From Anthopleura xanthogrammica (taxonomy: Eukaryota > Cnidaria > Anthozoa > Actiniaria > Actiniidae): a stretch of DNA of 64,000 bases. The DNA is taken from the NCBI GenBank assembly GCA_964019055.1, contig OZ025213.1, forward strand, positions 434,001 to 498,000, in the 5' to 3' direction. This document shows positions 10,301 through 22,330 of the stretch, one piece after another (the first letter of the stretch is position 1; each line of letters opens with the position of its first letter). The position numbers were made by a program, and so were the translations under genes. The notes under the pieces were generated by a model. That model did no database searches, had not been told where the DNA came from, and was given only the letters and a program-made list of their open reading frames with translations.

Positions 10301-13300
10301 ATGCATTGCGCGTCTACATTCCAGATCACCTTGTTACTAATATCTGCCCTTCCATTATACTATTTCCTACCCTTCTCTATCCCTTCTTCCCATTTTCTAC
10401 CCTTTTTTCCACCCAACCAGACTCTCTTTCCCACTCTTTCCCTGATCATGAACAAGCAAAAAACAAATTACAGTACTAGCATATAAATTAGTTTGTGTTA
10501 CTTACCAGGATTCGTCTTGTGTTCAGTGGGTCGTTTCGTTGTGTGTGTAGGAAACAATCCTGAAAATCATAAATAGAAGTTGCTAAATATTATTTATTGA
10601 TTATCAATTATTCTAATTAATTAATTAGTATGTATGTTTTTACTCTACGCATGTACAAACCTGTGAATAGACGTAGGGGTTTTGGTGTAGTAGCTGAAAA
10701 TCTTGCCGCCAGTTTTCTACAGGTTTCGTTAATTGAAACACAACCTAGGTACAAATAGATCGCGAAAACTGAGTTTACGGGCACAAGTTTACAAAGTATA
10801 CTATTCTTTGCTTCAACATATCGTTACTGACACAAATGTGCGGTTATGCCTTATTCTTGCACCTGAGACTTATGCAATACAGTGCGCAACTTAACTTAGA
10901 GTTGTGTGGTAATTTCTTTTTTTTGCGGCCTGCCCTTTCGTGCGCAAGGTAGAGCAAGGCCAAGCGCAGGATTGTGCAGGATCATATAGATCAGAAAAGT
11001 TAGACAAAACTTCATTGGAGTTGGGAATTGAAATTATAGAAGCATCTTACTTTTGCCTCTTTTCCGCAGATTTTAATGCGCACGCGCATGTATTTGATGT
11101 TCGTTTTTAATGTTGTTTTTAAAGTTTATTTTTGTCCTTCATCGAGAATTTTCTAGTTCGTAACTTACTTCTTTTGTATTCACAAATTCGCCCTCTAGAA
11201 AGATCCTCCCTTAAGCTATTAAATAATCCCTTCTTTCCTATTGGCCAGTTCTTTGCCATAGTAACGAACGGTTTATAGGTAACGTATTCAGGTTCGTTTT
11301 CCTGCCATCGATCGTATGTTAGTGTTTTATTATTCATCCATCTCCACACGCCTGTTAGGTTTGTCAACCCGATATGCCATTCATTGTAGCCAAGTGGATG
11401 TGTTGTCCTGTGCTGTATTTCATCATTGATTCGTGACCATTCTTCTATCGTCTCCAGGGATACCAGATCACCGCCATTATCCAAGCAATGCTGTCGGCTA
11501 AGATACCATCGCCGAAGATCGCCATGGAAAGTATAACAAGAACACGCTTTTTTACCTTCAAGAAATGGGGGAAACGTTGATATGAATCAGGTATGTTATA
11601 GAATTAACTATTGCGAATGGTCTTGTTACCTGCTTGCTTAGCGGGAGATCCGAATACTTGATGTTGATACGAAAAGTGGCGGCTCACGTTCCAAAAATGA
11701 ATGTTTAAACAAATTATGCTCGCCCACGCTTCATTAAAATCTTTAGATCCAAGAATTCAGGTCTTTTAGTTCTTTATAATACATTTATTCATCTTTTAAG
11801 CTGTTTAATTGAAACCTGTAAAAATTGAATTGAAGGGCTCGCTGTGGTGGCGAAATGAAATTAAGGCGGAGCCTTCCTGGGGGAGTCGATTCATGACGCC
11901 ATTAAACTCGTTAAATTTAACAATCTATATGAACTTGTTGGTGGATTCAGATAAACCAAATAATTATACTTAAATATAGTGCCTTTGATCTTGACTTTTA
12001 TAAAAAATGCATAGGTTTTTCATAAAATCTTTCATTTGTTGCTGAATATTTTATTTTGTGATTAATTCTTGTCTCCTTTCTGTCTGCGCTCGAGTTTCAT
12101 ATCTCAGTGTAGCTTATCGTGCTGAACATCAGAACATTCCAGGGGGTCGAGTGGAGGCAAGGCAAAGCCGGCACCGTTAATATGATTTATTGGCTACTAA
12201 TACTCACACCTAACCCTATACGTATTCATGAAAAGTCCAGCAGAGGTATTTTTTTAGCCCGACATTTTCCCGACTTTTCTCTGGTGTTGCATTTGGTATA
12301 TAGTATATATTATGTAATTGAAGTGCCTGTGGTATGTGGTGTTTTTTATCTGGTATATGGTGGTATGCCATAGTATATATATATATATATAGTATATGTT
12401 TCTATAAGATATAGGAGTATAGGAAGGGGTAAAAAGGAAGAGAGAAGAGGATGAGAAGGAGGGAAAGAGGGAAGAAAGGAAGAATAATGAAATCATAATT
12501 CAATATTAATTATGTTGAGATCTTCATCTTAAACACAGTATTAACTAGAATTAACCCAATCCTTTTCAAATGAGGAGTCATGAATAAAACAGCGATAAGT
12601 ACCGTGCATTATTATCAGAATGTAAGTGCACGAGCCGGGTTTATTTATATACTAATGTCCACCTAGTTTCACGATACTGTCTATAAGTAAATTATCAGTG
12701 CAATTCTTGTACCTTAATTTTTGATTTATTGTGACCATTTAATTGATCTCTAAGTTAGTTGGGCATAGAAAAGCAGAGCAATACAACATTGAACCGTACG
12801 TATTTAAATATGCCTCCCAGTTTATTTGATGTTTAACAATGTAAAATTCAGTATGTATAGGGAAGAAATAATAATTATCATATGCACCAGCATCTTCAGT
12901 ATCTCCAATACGCATTTCTCTTATCAACGACATATATGCTTCATTGGTAGTAGTGCGGTGAGTTCAAAGTACTACGAAGTACCATCACAAAAAAGAATTA
13001 GATACAAAAAACAGAGATTGGATATTTTCAACTCATCTTTCTCATTTCCTAACCAAGAAAAAGAGCCCGGCTCCTAACTCTCTTCCACGCATGATTCATT
13101 ATGAAGCCATAGTTAACTCTGATGAAACTTGAGTGAATAACAGTGTTCATCAGTTTTTGTCAAAGCACTGCGACGTTCGTCCTCGTCATAATAATGATTC
13201 TGAATCGACAAAATGAATAAACTATCAAGCATGACTTTTGCCACCGATGGAGATCAAAGATTGTGGCCTTTTGGCCGTGCTTTTTGTCGGCTTTTTAATT

Positions 13301-14969
13301 GTAACCAGTGTAATGATAGTGTCTAGAAGGTTTTTCAGTTGATCATTCATATAACGTGCTACTTTGCCGAGGCTTTCTAGTAATGCCAGAAAACTGCCAC
13401 TCACATCATAGGCTTATTAGACAGCCACGTTTATCCACGCTACTTTTTATCGACCAATATATAGAAGGCAAATAGAAATCCTTCAAAATCTACTTGGAAT
13501 ATTTGGTTCCGTTTTAAAGGACATCATTACCACTAAAGATCTAGAATCAACCAACGCGCCTGTATTCTTGCTAGAGGAGTTGGGTTATATATGCAGTAAC
13601 AGTGTACTATTGATTTTCTTGCTATGTTTGATGTATTGAAATATATCTACTATACATGACTTAGGAAATAATGAATTCGATTGATATGGTAAGAACGGAT
13701 GTCAACATGCTACTAATTATCGAGTCGCAAAACGAGTTTTTTTGTGTGCTAATTTATCAAATAAGTACACTCTACTCGTAACCTTAGACGTAATGGACTT
13801 GGAAATTGTTCTGTATACAAACACAAAACGTGCGCACAAACTGTTCAGTTGTTAGCTAATGATGGGGGAACACATTACCATTCATACAAAATAGATCCAC
13901 AAAAGAAATTAAGTAAAATAAATGGAAATCATAACTATTTCACGGTTAGAAAATTAGGAGGGTTTTTAAGAACAGTTTGTTTTTAAAACAAACCTTGGTG
14001 AAAATAATTAAGTTGTGCCACATTTCACACCAAGCTGGAAGGCTTAGAATAAAAATCTAAAATTTGATATCACGGGGGTAAAACAAATCAATCTGTTTTA
14101 CATGAAATTCAGAGTGTCGCGGTTTTGAGAACTAAAGACATTGATAAAAAGAGCGAAAACTAGACACAGTTTTACCGATTAGTTGTTATTTCACAAATTA
14201 TCAAATACCCATTAATCATGAAAAACTGTATAAACGTCGCTCTGTTCTAAACGCCTCGAAGCAAAGAGAGGAGAACGAGTGAATGAAATTTGATCTGATG
14301 TCATTATGGGATTTCCTTCACTTCAACCACTCTTGTACAATCTGGGCTTCTGTTTCTTCACCTGGAGAAATTTTACTCTGGGTCCAAAATAAAAAAGTCA
14401 CAATGACGCCGCAAAAAGAAAACGAAATAAAGATAACAATCTTTTTTCATTATGAGAAACTCCAGATACTTACATTGTACAAGTTTTAATTGTTTGTTGT
14501 CATGTTCCTGCTTCTCAGCAAAAATACTGCTTAGCTAAAGTATATATTTGTTTATACTTAGCGACTAGAATATCATAGAAAATGTCCTAACTTATAAAAT
14601 ATAATAAGTATTAAAATTCTAGACATTTTGACGATGCAATATAGAATTGAACATTATAATATTAAGGGTTGTCATTTGTAAGTTGGATTAAAAAAAACCC
14701 TGAAGCCAGCGCAGAAAACTGTCTTGAAGTGATGTTTTTAATACTATAAATATATGTTTCCCTTGAAGAGGACTCTTTAAGAGTGAAGACAGACTGGCGT
14801 TTTTTCAAGAAGAGATGTGTTAAGAGAACTAAACCAAGCAAGGAATAAATGATTAAGAATATGAAGAAAATGATTTGATTTCATTGATCAACTCACCTGA
14901 ACTAGCGGGGAGTGTCCACCAAAGGCTGACCATTAACATCACAAACAAACGTAGTTGTTTAGAAAACAT
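7325..14969 (-). CDS. C-type-lectin transmembrane receptor with long multi-tyrosine tail (gene 2)
   Basis: Complete paralogue of gene 1. Coding exons (minus strand): 14969-14897, 11555-11169, 10559-10506, 9855-9697, 9410-9386, 9243-8052 and 7465-7325. All junctions are GT-AG and the phases 1,1,1,1,2,0 are identical to gene 1. They sum to 2031 nt, or 676 aa plus stop. Order: signal peptide (1-24); C-type-lectin domain (25-153) with WHIGL, WRWM and RICEYK; a short Thr/Lys stalk; membrane segment (193-216) followed by RWKKKRK; a 25-nt micro-exon; a very long acidic tail. The tail has Y297 (HEYAEI), AQYASIVEI, a Glu-rich run, several YEQN units, four EAVYAVVDK-type repeats (Y554, Y576, Y598, Y619) and a last exon with Y641 (NYVEL), Y654 (LYTKM) and Y666 (RYTEVEI). 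Such motifs recruit SH2 proteins when phosphorylated; here that is inference. The lectin domain lacks the inner disulfide and calcium residues. Confidence 0.85.
11556..14896. other. Gene 2 intron 1 (3.3 kb), no second gene seen
   Basis: This separates the signal-peptide exon from the lectin exon. It holds a (TA)n run near 12375-12390 and otherwise AT-rich sequence. Open frames inside are short, with no codon pattern or domain I can recognise on either strand. Confidence 0.6.
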
Positions 14970-16727
14970 TTCCAGGTTTCTGAAGTGTTCTTTAAAATTG
15001 TCTAGGAGTGAAGACGCTAGGAAGCGATCAAAATAAGAGCGATGTTGTGGGATGAATCTTCACAATATTATGCCATTGTCTCGGTACGATAACGATACTC
15101 AACCATGCCAGTTATTGACTTGAAACGGAAGCAAATCATGGGTTATTTCGGCCGTAAAAGCTTGTATTAAAATTAGTTATCCTTATCTGTTGATAAGCAT
15201 TTTTGTTGATAATTTACTTCTAGTTTTGTCTGCTCTTGTGATTTTGGTATTTCGAGCTGGAAAATGGTGTCAGCTAGGAATTTGTTTTGAATGTTGTCAG
15301 GTATATACTTCTTGTCGACCGTGCGTCGAAAGATTGAAGATACAGGAAAGAGAAGAAAAGAAAAAAAAAACCCGATGTAATTGAATCGGTTTGTAAGTTA
15401 TTAGAATTGCGTAGTATTGAGAGGCTCTTAAATACATTAAAACTTCATCCTTGGCGAATTTATTCGGGAAGTCTTGGACTCTAATCCAAGCTAACTAAGA
15501 ACATTCATCAAAACATTCATATCTTCACACTACTAAATATATTATCCCCACACTTGTACTTAATGCAGAGTTATTAAAAGGAATCGGGGAAAAAAGAAAG
15601 GAAAAGAAAATATATTGCGGTTTTATGAAACTGCGGTTTTTATGAAGTCAAGTGAATTTAGAATTAACTAAAGTGACAGCTCTATTATTGACTGAGAATC
15701 CTGGGTAGAAATAAGATAATCTTTTGTAAGAATAAGTTATTGAAATGACTTTATCATTCACAAAATTAATATTTCCTTGTTGATATTTTGACCATTGTAA
15801 AGGATAACTCTCAAAGAAAAGCGACATAAATACCTTGTTTCCTCGACTCAACGTTTTCTCTGTTTCCATTAGTATTAGATTCTTTATCTCGGTTATTTTA
15901 ACTTCTCATGTCTTGTCAATAAAAACACGACACGATGCTCGAGGGCCGGGAGATCACGTGACCTCCCCATTGAGGATATCGAGAGGAGAGTGTGTAAGTG
16001 GCGTATCAAATATCAATCTATGTTGAAACACTTAAAGCATCCTTTTTATTATTACAAAACCTTGTTGCTAGGAGAACCTCATGCCCTATAAAAGAAGGAT
16101 TATTTTGACGTATGAGACAACTCACCCGGCCAAGGCTAAAATGGAGACGGCTGCGTTTACAAAATATTTTTTAAATAGTAAAGATTTGTTTGCGATATTA
16201 GGTTTATGTTATAAAACTCGATCAGTTCTATTGTAAGAATTGAAAATGAAGCCATTAGCACTTTTCATTGGCTTTTGCTGCTGCTTCTGTCGTTGTTGTT
16301 ATTAACTACTTTTGTTATTGCTGTTGTTGTTGTTGTTGTTGTTACTGCTGCTTCTGTTGCTGTTGTTGTTACTGCTGCTTCTGTTGCTGTTGTTGTTTTG
16401 TTGATGCTGCTGTTGCTACTCCTGCTTCTGTTGCTGTTGTTGTTTTGTTGATGCTGCTGTTGCTACTCCTGCTTCTGTTGCTGTTGTTGTTTTGTTGATG
16501 CTGCTGTTGCTACTCCTGCTTCTGTTGCTGTTGTTGTTGCATTTGTTGTTGCTGTTGTAGTTGTTACTGTTGCTGCTGCTGTTGTTGTGTTGTGCTTGTG
16601 TTGCTGTTGTTGTTCTTGCTGTTGTTGTTGATATTGTTTCTGTCAGTGATGCTAGTGGTCTAAGCTGAATGTCTTATTGCATAACAAATATAGATCAAAT
16701 ATAGTTAATACGTGTCTGTCAGCGGTG
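14970..16727. other. Spacer between gene 2 and gene 3
   Basis: This holds the gene 2 upstream region and the gene 3 downstream region. Nothing coding was recognised apart from the trinucleotide repeat listed separately at 16268-16640. Confidence 0.5.
16268..16640. repeat. CTG/GTT trinucleotide tract with a ~54-bp higher-order repeat
   Basis: A long interrupted run of TTG and CTG triplets. A block with GATGCTGCTGTTGCTACTCC and TGCTTCTGTTGCTG repeats about three times between roughly 16395 and 16530. The open frames are low-complexity Cys or Leu runs, not genes. Confidence 0.85.
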
Positions 16728-18606
16728 CTAGTCGTCTAATGGACACATATCTCTAGGGGATTTAGTAAGTCTTGCAATCTCGGCATATTCCACTGGGGAC
16801 GGGTTGTTTCTTGGCAAGCTGTTATCACTTCTGTTTTTGTCAAAGTCAGCAAGTTCAGCGTACACAATACTGTAGCCACTTTTCACTTTTTTCTTTGAAG
16901 AACGGAAAAAAGAAATGTTAGAAAATTCTAATTCTCTTCACAGAGGCGAAACTGAGAGGCAAGTTAACTATACCTCTACACAACCCTTGATTCCCAAACA
17001 AACCTTTTTTGCCTTGTTCACCTCAGCGTACAGCGGCTCAGCACGTGGCTTGTCGCTGTTCTGATGCTGTAAACCATCTGCACTTCCCGATTCATCATAC
17101 TTGTTGTCGTTCGTCACATCAATCGAGTTCTCGTGATGCGTATCGGTAACGCTCTCTTGGGCTTCCTGTGGGCTAGGCATACCAGCCGATTCGTTTACTG
17201 AGAAAGGTGACAGTATAAAAATAACAGTTATTGTATTGACTGTTTTTGATGATGATGATGATCATGATGATAAGGATGATAATGGAAGGGGTAACGAATG
17301 GTCAAGATGTTGTGGTCATCCGCGATGATGATGATGATGACGACGACGACGACATCCTGTCCATAAATGGTTTAATTAGCCACCTTAAGATATTGTGACG
17401 ACACGTGATATCGATATGATCACGTGACACCAAGGCAACTTTGTTCTGACCATATAAGGTAATTCGATCCTCATAAGGTTTGGATGGCTGTATATCCTAT
17501 CGAAATAACTTGCTTTATAAACAACCTTAAAATAGTACCAGATCACGTGACGACTTAGTTGTTCACGTCGGACAACCTTGTTCTAATCAAACTTCGTAAT
17601 CCAATCTTGTCCTAAGGTGATTGCCTTGGTGTATTTAATTCAATATATTGTAATAATATGTCTGGCTTATTGAAGTGTATAGACAGTTTAATAAATTCAT
17701 TACATGTTCGTTAATATCCAATTTTACATTCTGAATGAAAATACATTCTGAAATATACCAACATATGAGACGTGCTGGCAGCCGTTTCCTGCTTGCTATT
17801 GGAACAATATTTTTTGTTAGTCATGCGATATCTGCCGTTTAACTATATTGGTCTATCTTGTTGAACCTACCTTCATTTTGTATTTGATTTCCTGCAGCAC
17901 ATGCAGCATCTGGATGAGTCTGGTGCTTATGTTCCTCATCACGCGATTCTTCTCCCACGAGGTCAGTTGTTTCTTCATTACTTTTCTTTTCAACTTTCTT
18001 GTTGTCAGTACTTTGTACACTGATCTTGATAATCGTAACACTATCGCTGTCTGGTTCCTGCGATTTTTTTTCCCCTTCCTTTTTCAATGAAGATATCATC
18101 TCCCAGCTGTTATCGTCAGAGGTGCTAATAAAATATTAAGATGATAATAGAACGTATTATTGCTATTAGTTTTGATCTGACCTTGAATAATGAAACGACT
18201 CACCCTTCTCTTGCGTCATTTGTGAAGAAATCTGGAATAAAATGAAATAAATAATGAACTTGCTAATAATCTTTCAACATATTCATTCTCTATTTGAAGA
18301 GAAAAGGAAACTCCCTAACGAATTGATTCCTCGTTGCCTTGGTTACAACATGTTACATTAAGATCTGCTTAAAGAAATAATGTTATCATGGTTACCAAGG
18401 CTACCATTAGCTTGGTCACCATGGTTACGACATTAAGTTGACGTAAGAGTCACATGATCTCAAACATGACTTGCCTTTTGCTTTTCTTCGCCTTGTACAC
18501 CACAAACACAAGATGCAACCGATAATGGTAACCAATAGCAACCCGCCTAAACCAACTGCGATGTAGGCGGGGACCTTCCCGTTCTTGAGCCAATCGGTGA
18601 CATCAT
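16728..18606 (-). CDS. Transmembrane ITIM protein (gene 3), 5' exons not found
   Basis: Coding exons recognised (minus strand): 18606-18475, 18231-18204, 18124-17871, 17197-17004 and 16892-16728. The incoming phase is 1, then 1,2,1,0 and stop. The first exon encodes a short outer segment, a membrane helix (centred on the GLGGLLLVTIIG stretch) and a basic stop-transfer (RRRKAK). Its donor is AAAAG|GCAAGT, a GC-AG intron. A 28-nt micro-exon follows, then a charged Lys/Glu/Asp-rich tail and three tyrosine motifs: PLYAEV, IVYAEL and VEYAEI. The last two fit the strict ITIM consensus. The last exon shares Y-x-E-L-A-D-F-D-K-N with gene 2. Upstream, I found no lectin exon or signal peptide before gene 4 begins on the other strand. 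The ectodomain is therefore either tiny, encoded by exons I missed, or lost. Confidence 0.7.
17250..17355. repeat. GAT/GAC triplet microsatellites in gene 3 intron
   Basis: Two runs (GATGATGATGAT near 17250, and GATGATGATGATGACGACGACGAC near 17327) lie in the intron between the acidic tail exon and the PLYAEV exon. Confidence 0.85.
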
Positions 18607-18691
18607 CTGGGAGAATAGTTTTTGTATGTTTTACATCATATTAAGTTGGGAATCTTATGTGAAATGTGGTTATAAAAAATAATTCCTTATG

Positions 18692-18918
18692 TACACCTAA
18701 TTGCAAGAAGGTTGTCATATAAAAATAAAAAATAACAAATACGAATTTTTTGCAAAACAGATGGAATTATTTTACTGTTTTGAAGGTATATACTGGCATT
18801 TTTGAAATTATTTTGTTGGTATATACTAAAACAGTTATATTATCATCAATCTAGGCGCGGCTTTAGAATCAAAATATAGAAATATTTCTATATGACAACG
18901 TTCTTGCAATTAGGTGTA
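18692..18918. mobile_element. MITE with ~36-bp terminal inverted repeats and TA flanks
   Basis: The left end CACCTAATTGCAAGAAGG, GTTGTCATATA is mirrored at the right (TATATGACAACG, TTCTTGCAATTAGGTG). TA lies immediately outside both ends, as expected for TA-targeting (Tc1/mariner-type) elements. Inner GTATATAC-containing segments extend the foldback. It sits just upstream of the gene 3 membrane exon. Confidence 0.7.
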
Positions 18919-20131
18919 TACAAACAATATGACGTTTTAAATAATATCCATATTTTTCCTGCGTTGTCACGTTAAAGCCGTAATTCACTACATCTATTGA
19001 ACCAATCGCAGCATAGCATAACTGTTAAGCCAATAAAAACGCCATCGTCACGGTCACGTCACGCTCACTGTCACGGTATGATTTGTCACGCAAGATCGCA
19101 AGACCCGTCCGTGCTTGCGTTTTCCACAGACGGTGATCCTTTTTCCACCACAAAGATGTTGATACGAAGCTGCAGGCCGATCATTGCATAATCAATGAGC
19201 GAAACTACTGTGAATAAATCACTATTATTTCAGTTTCGAGAATCCAAGGAATTTAGTTCACCTTAAACTAGAATACTATTTGAAAGAAACACAATGAACA
19301 AATGGACTAGTAACGTAGATACAGAAAAAAAATCATTATGCAAAACAAACACAAACAGTCGGTGATATGTGATGAGCAGCGAAGGTCGAATGGACTCAAA
19401 AACTATGTAAATAGTGGTGAAAAGAAGCTTATACGAAGAAAAATACCACAAACAAGGGAAATTTAGTCCTATATTCATTATGTTTTGAATGCCGAAGAAC
19501 CTAAAACTTGTAAAGAAAGTCCTTTTTGAGCTAGAGTCACACCCTAAACGAGGCCTATCCACTGACACTTGTAACGGATACGTATCAAAACTAAAACTTT
19601 TAGCTTCTTGCTGCATTCAAAACACATAACTGACTTAAAGAATCATGCTATAATTGATCATGATACAGGTAATTAAAATATTAATAAGTGTATTTGTATA
19701 TCTTAGGTATGTTATTTCTATTTCTTACACATACCCTTACACATAACTTCTTCAGGCCAACATGTCAACAGTACTGTTAAGGCGGAAATACTTGTTCTGC
19801 GGAAGAAAACTTTCATGGCTAGCGCTGGTTTGTAGAATAATACTCAAATGCCAAAAATACAACCGCGGTAATTTCGCTGTAAAAAGGAAGGCCAAGAGAG
19901 AGAAATTCTTGGCTAAAATTTCGTGGTAACAGGACAGAAATGGAAACCGTCGAGCCCAAACACTGACGTGGTTTTTCGTTTGTTGTTTCACAATTTGTTT
20001 TTCGTTGATATTGAAACAATAATAGAAACCACAAGGTTGGTTATATTACGTGACGCGCTGCTGCCTGTGGTCACAGTAGTATTGTACCGCGTGCATCAAC
20101 AACGGAAGGATGATACAGAAATGCTACCAAG
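18919..20131. other. Region between divergent genes 3 and 4
   Basis: This must hold any missing 5' exons of gene 3 and the promoters of both genes. CCAAT-type ACCAATCG occurs near 19000. I find no signal-peptide or lectin exon on either strand. Open frames of 60-117 codons here lack recognisable domains. Confidence 0.4.
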
Positions 20132-21899
20132 ATGGATTGGATAACGGTAAGTTACAAAAAATGATAAATAATTATCTATAAAATATCATCCAAACTTTGA
20201 ATCTTTCGGGAAGAATTTTTTCATTAAGGCGGAATTATTCTGTGAGTGACATCGCGCCAAAGTAAGCAGTCTGCTTCTTGATTTTATAATTATATGCAAA
20301 TTGGTCTCCCTTACAGCAAACATGTTTTATATGAGTTTTACTTTTTTTAAAGAAATTAATAAAATTATTAGTTGAATGGCACAATTTTTGTTGTTTATCT
20401 TTAAGTAAGGCAATTTTTACAGTCAAATCTACAACAACCCCCCCTCCCCCCCAAAAAAGGGGAAAAAGATATCTCTGTCGCATTTTAGTACCTCAAAAAC
20501 CTTCTTCTGAGACTCAAACTCTTTTCCCCCTTTAAATTAACTTATACATTGTGTTATTGACTGAAACCCATTCTTTGTCCTCAAACAATTCAGAAAAATG
20601 CTATATTCCCGATACTTAAAGGCATATCAAAACATTCCCAAACGTTTCCCTTTCATTACTTGTGATTGATTACTTTCAGAAGCAAAACTCCAGTAACCCA
20701 ATGACGAACCAGAGCGGGCAAAGGATGCCGGTATGGTTCATGCCTGTGGTCTTCGGCATCGCTTTACTTGTTGCAGTAGTGGTTGCCATGGTGATGTGTA
20801 TCCGTTGGCGTCAGATGAGTAAGAACAATTATATATTTAATTTCGTGACTCTTAAAGTTAGGCTGCCCACGCATCTCTGACAGGACTAAATATCACTCGA
20901 CCTCAGAGCATTTTGATTCTTACTGCGCATGCTTGAAAAATTGAAATTGCTTTTCGTCAAGCATGCGCAGTAGGAATGACAGGATTCTGTTGTAGAGAGT
21001 ATGTTGTCCTATCAGGATAGATTACCTTACACATGCAAACCATTGACTGGCATACCTGTTCAATGCCCTCCCCCTTCCCTGGTGCGCATGCCCACCCAAA
21101 GGGGTAGGCCAACTTGTGTGCGAAAGCTGTTTTCTAGGTTCTGACAACATTTCTATTTTTAGGATCCGCTACTAATTCTAGCCATGAAGAAGAAGAGGGG
21201 TAAGCTAACCTAGGTTATTATCTTTAGTGAATTGAATATTTTTTTTAGCCAGTGAAATCGTTAAAATTGATTTTTAAATCATTCCACAGTTACGAAGAAA
21301 TATCAGCGAAAAAGTCGTCAAGAAATAGAAAAAGAAATACAGATATAGATGACTATGAAACAATCCCAGTCATTTTGAAGAAAACACCAAAAAACAAGAA
21401 TAACGACGGGGAATACAAGATGCTGAGCTCGGTGAGACCACAACACGAACGAGAATACGCTTCTCTTAATAAAGCAACCTGTTCTTCCAAGACTTCACTT
21501 TCCAGTCTTACTTCCGGTTGTGACGTCAAAGAAGATCGATCTAAAACTAGACTATCAAAGCGACAGGGTTTGATTATTCCATTTTTGAGTAATCCAAGTG
21601 AAGAGACTGCTGACAGGACTTGTGTATCGCAGGCTCGATCATTGGATGACATAGCCACACAGTCAACAAAACAGGTCAAACAGGTTAATATGTTGACCAA
21701 TCAGCCGGGGTCAAGGATTGCGAGCAGCAATGTGACCAGATCAGCTAGTATGAGGCCTAAACCAGTGACGCGTCCAAAGCCTTTTCTTAATCAAACAGTA
21801 AAAAAAAGTGCAAGAAAAGTAGAATATGAAAACGCAACAGTTGTCATCCATAGAGATAAAACTGAAACACGAAGAATAGCACTTGGGAAAATCCAATGA
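20132..21899 (+). CDS. Short-ectodomain transmembrane protein with SH2-type tyrosine motifs (gene 4)
   Basis: Coding exons: 20132-20146, about 20689-20820, 21163-21199 and 21290-21899. The second exon encodes a membrane helix (centre VFGIALLVAVVVAMV) followed by RWRQ; its donor is ATGA|GTAAGA. A 37-nt micro-exon (acceptor TTTTTAG, donor GTAAGC) matches the position of the micro-exons in genes 1-3. The tail exon has GYEEI (YEEI is the classic Src-SH2 ligand), DDYETIPV, GEYKML, REYASL and VEYENATVV, among basic and Ser-rich sequence. The proposed first exon reads MDWIT from an ATG with A at -3 and G at +4, and joins in phase 0. It would give a type III protein with about 25 residues outside. 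That start is the weak point, because two ATGs precede it in other frames. The membrane and tail exons are well supported. Confidence 0.6.
20876..21021. mobile_element. Foldback element in a gene 4 intron
   Basis: The left arm runs from CTGACAGGAC to TTACTGCGCATGCTTGA. The inverted right arm runs from TCAAGCATGCGCAGTA to GTCCTATCAG. The arms are about 60 bp and partly diverged. No target duplication was fixed. Confidence 0.65.
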
Positions 21900-22089
21900 T
21901 GCTGAAACAAAAAGGTATGAGAAAAATGATGCCTGAAACTAAAACTATTGCACTTTCTGAAGGCATAGTGTTGTCGAACAAGCAGTTACATTTTCTAAGC
22001 ATAATTTAGGCAGTGATTATTGGCCCTATATGCACATTTTTTCGTATGCATTAATGAATTTTGGTCCTTGAGTACCGAGTTAAGGGTGC

Positions 22090-22330
22090 TGACCCTCATT
22101 GTTAGGGAGGCACCGGAGAAGTGCGTTGCTAATACCCCGCGCCTCCAATGACTGTGAGTCCGGAGCCACCATCATGTGATAGGAGATGCTTGGTGGTCCT
22201 CTACTGCGCTTCTCCAGTTTTCTTCCCTTTGGAAAAATCACCGGCTAAATTCAAATTTCGATTTTTCATGTTATGAGTTTGAGCCTTGCTCTAGCTGTTG
22301 TGATTATCCCACGTTAATGACAAAAACGTG
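22090..22330. mobile_element. Possible SINE-like fragment
   Basis: The block has TTTTCTTCCCTTTGG followed by AAAAATCACCGGCTAAATTC. This resembles the order seen in the SINE at 46.97-47.16 kb (TTTTCTTCCTCCGC, AAAACGCTAAATTGC). A GC-rich head with TGTGAGTCCGGAGCC precedes it. The tRNA-type boxes are not clear, so this is tentative. Confidence 0.35.

Noticed and set aside
16268..16498. Cys/Leu-rich open frame
   Set aside because: Trinucleotide repeat tract with no other gene features.
19263..19616. 117-codon minus-strand frame considered as a missing 5' exon of gene 3
   Set aside because: No lectin or signal-peptide pattern, and no donor giving the required phase 1.
20050..20146. Cys-containing plus-strand frame ending at the donor 20147 as an ectodomain exon of gene 4
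   Set aside because: It would leave in phase 1, but the membrane exon needs phase 0; only the MDWIT frame fits.
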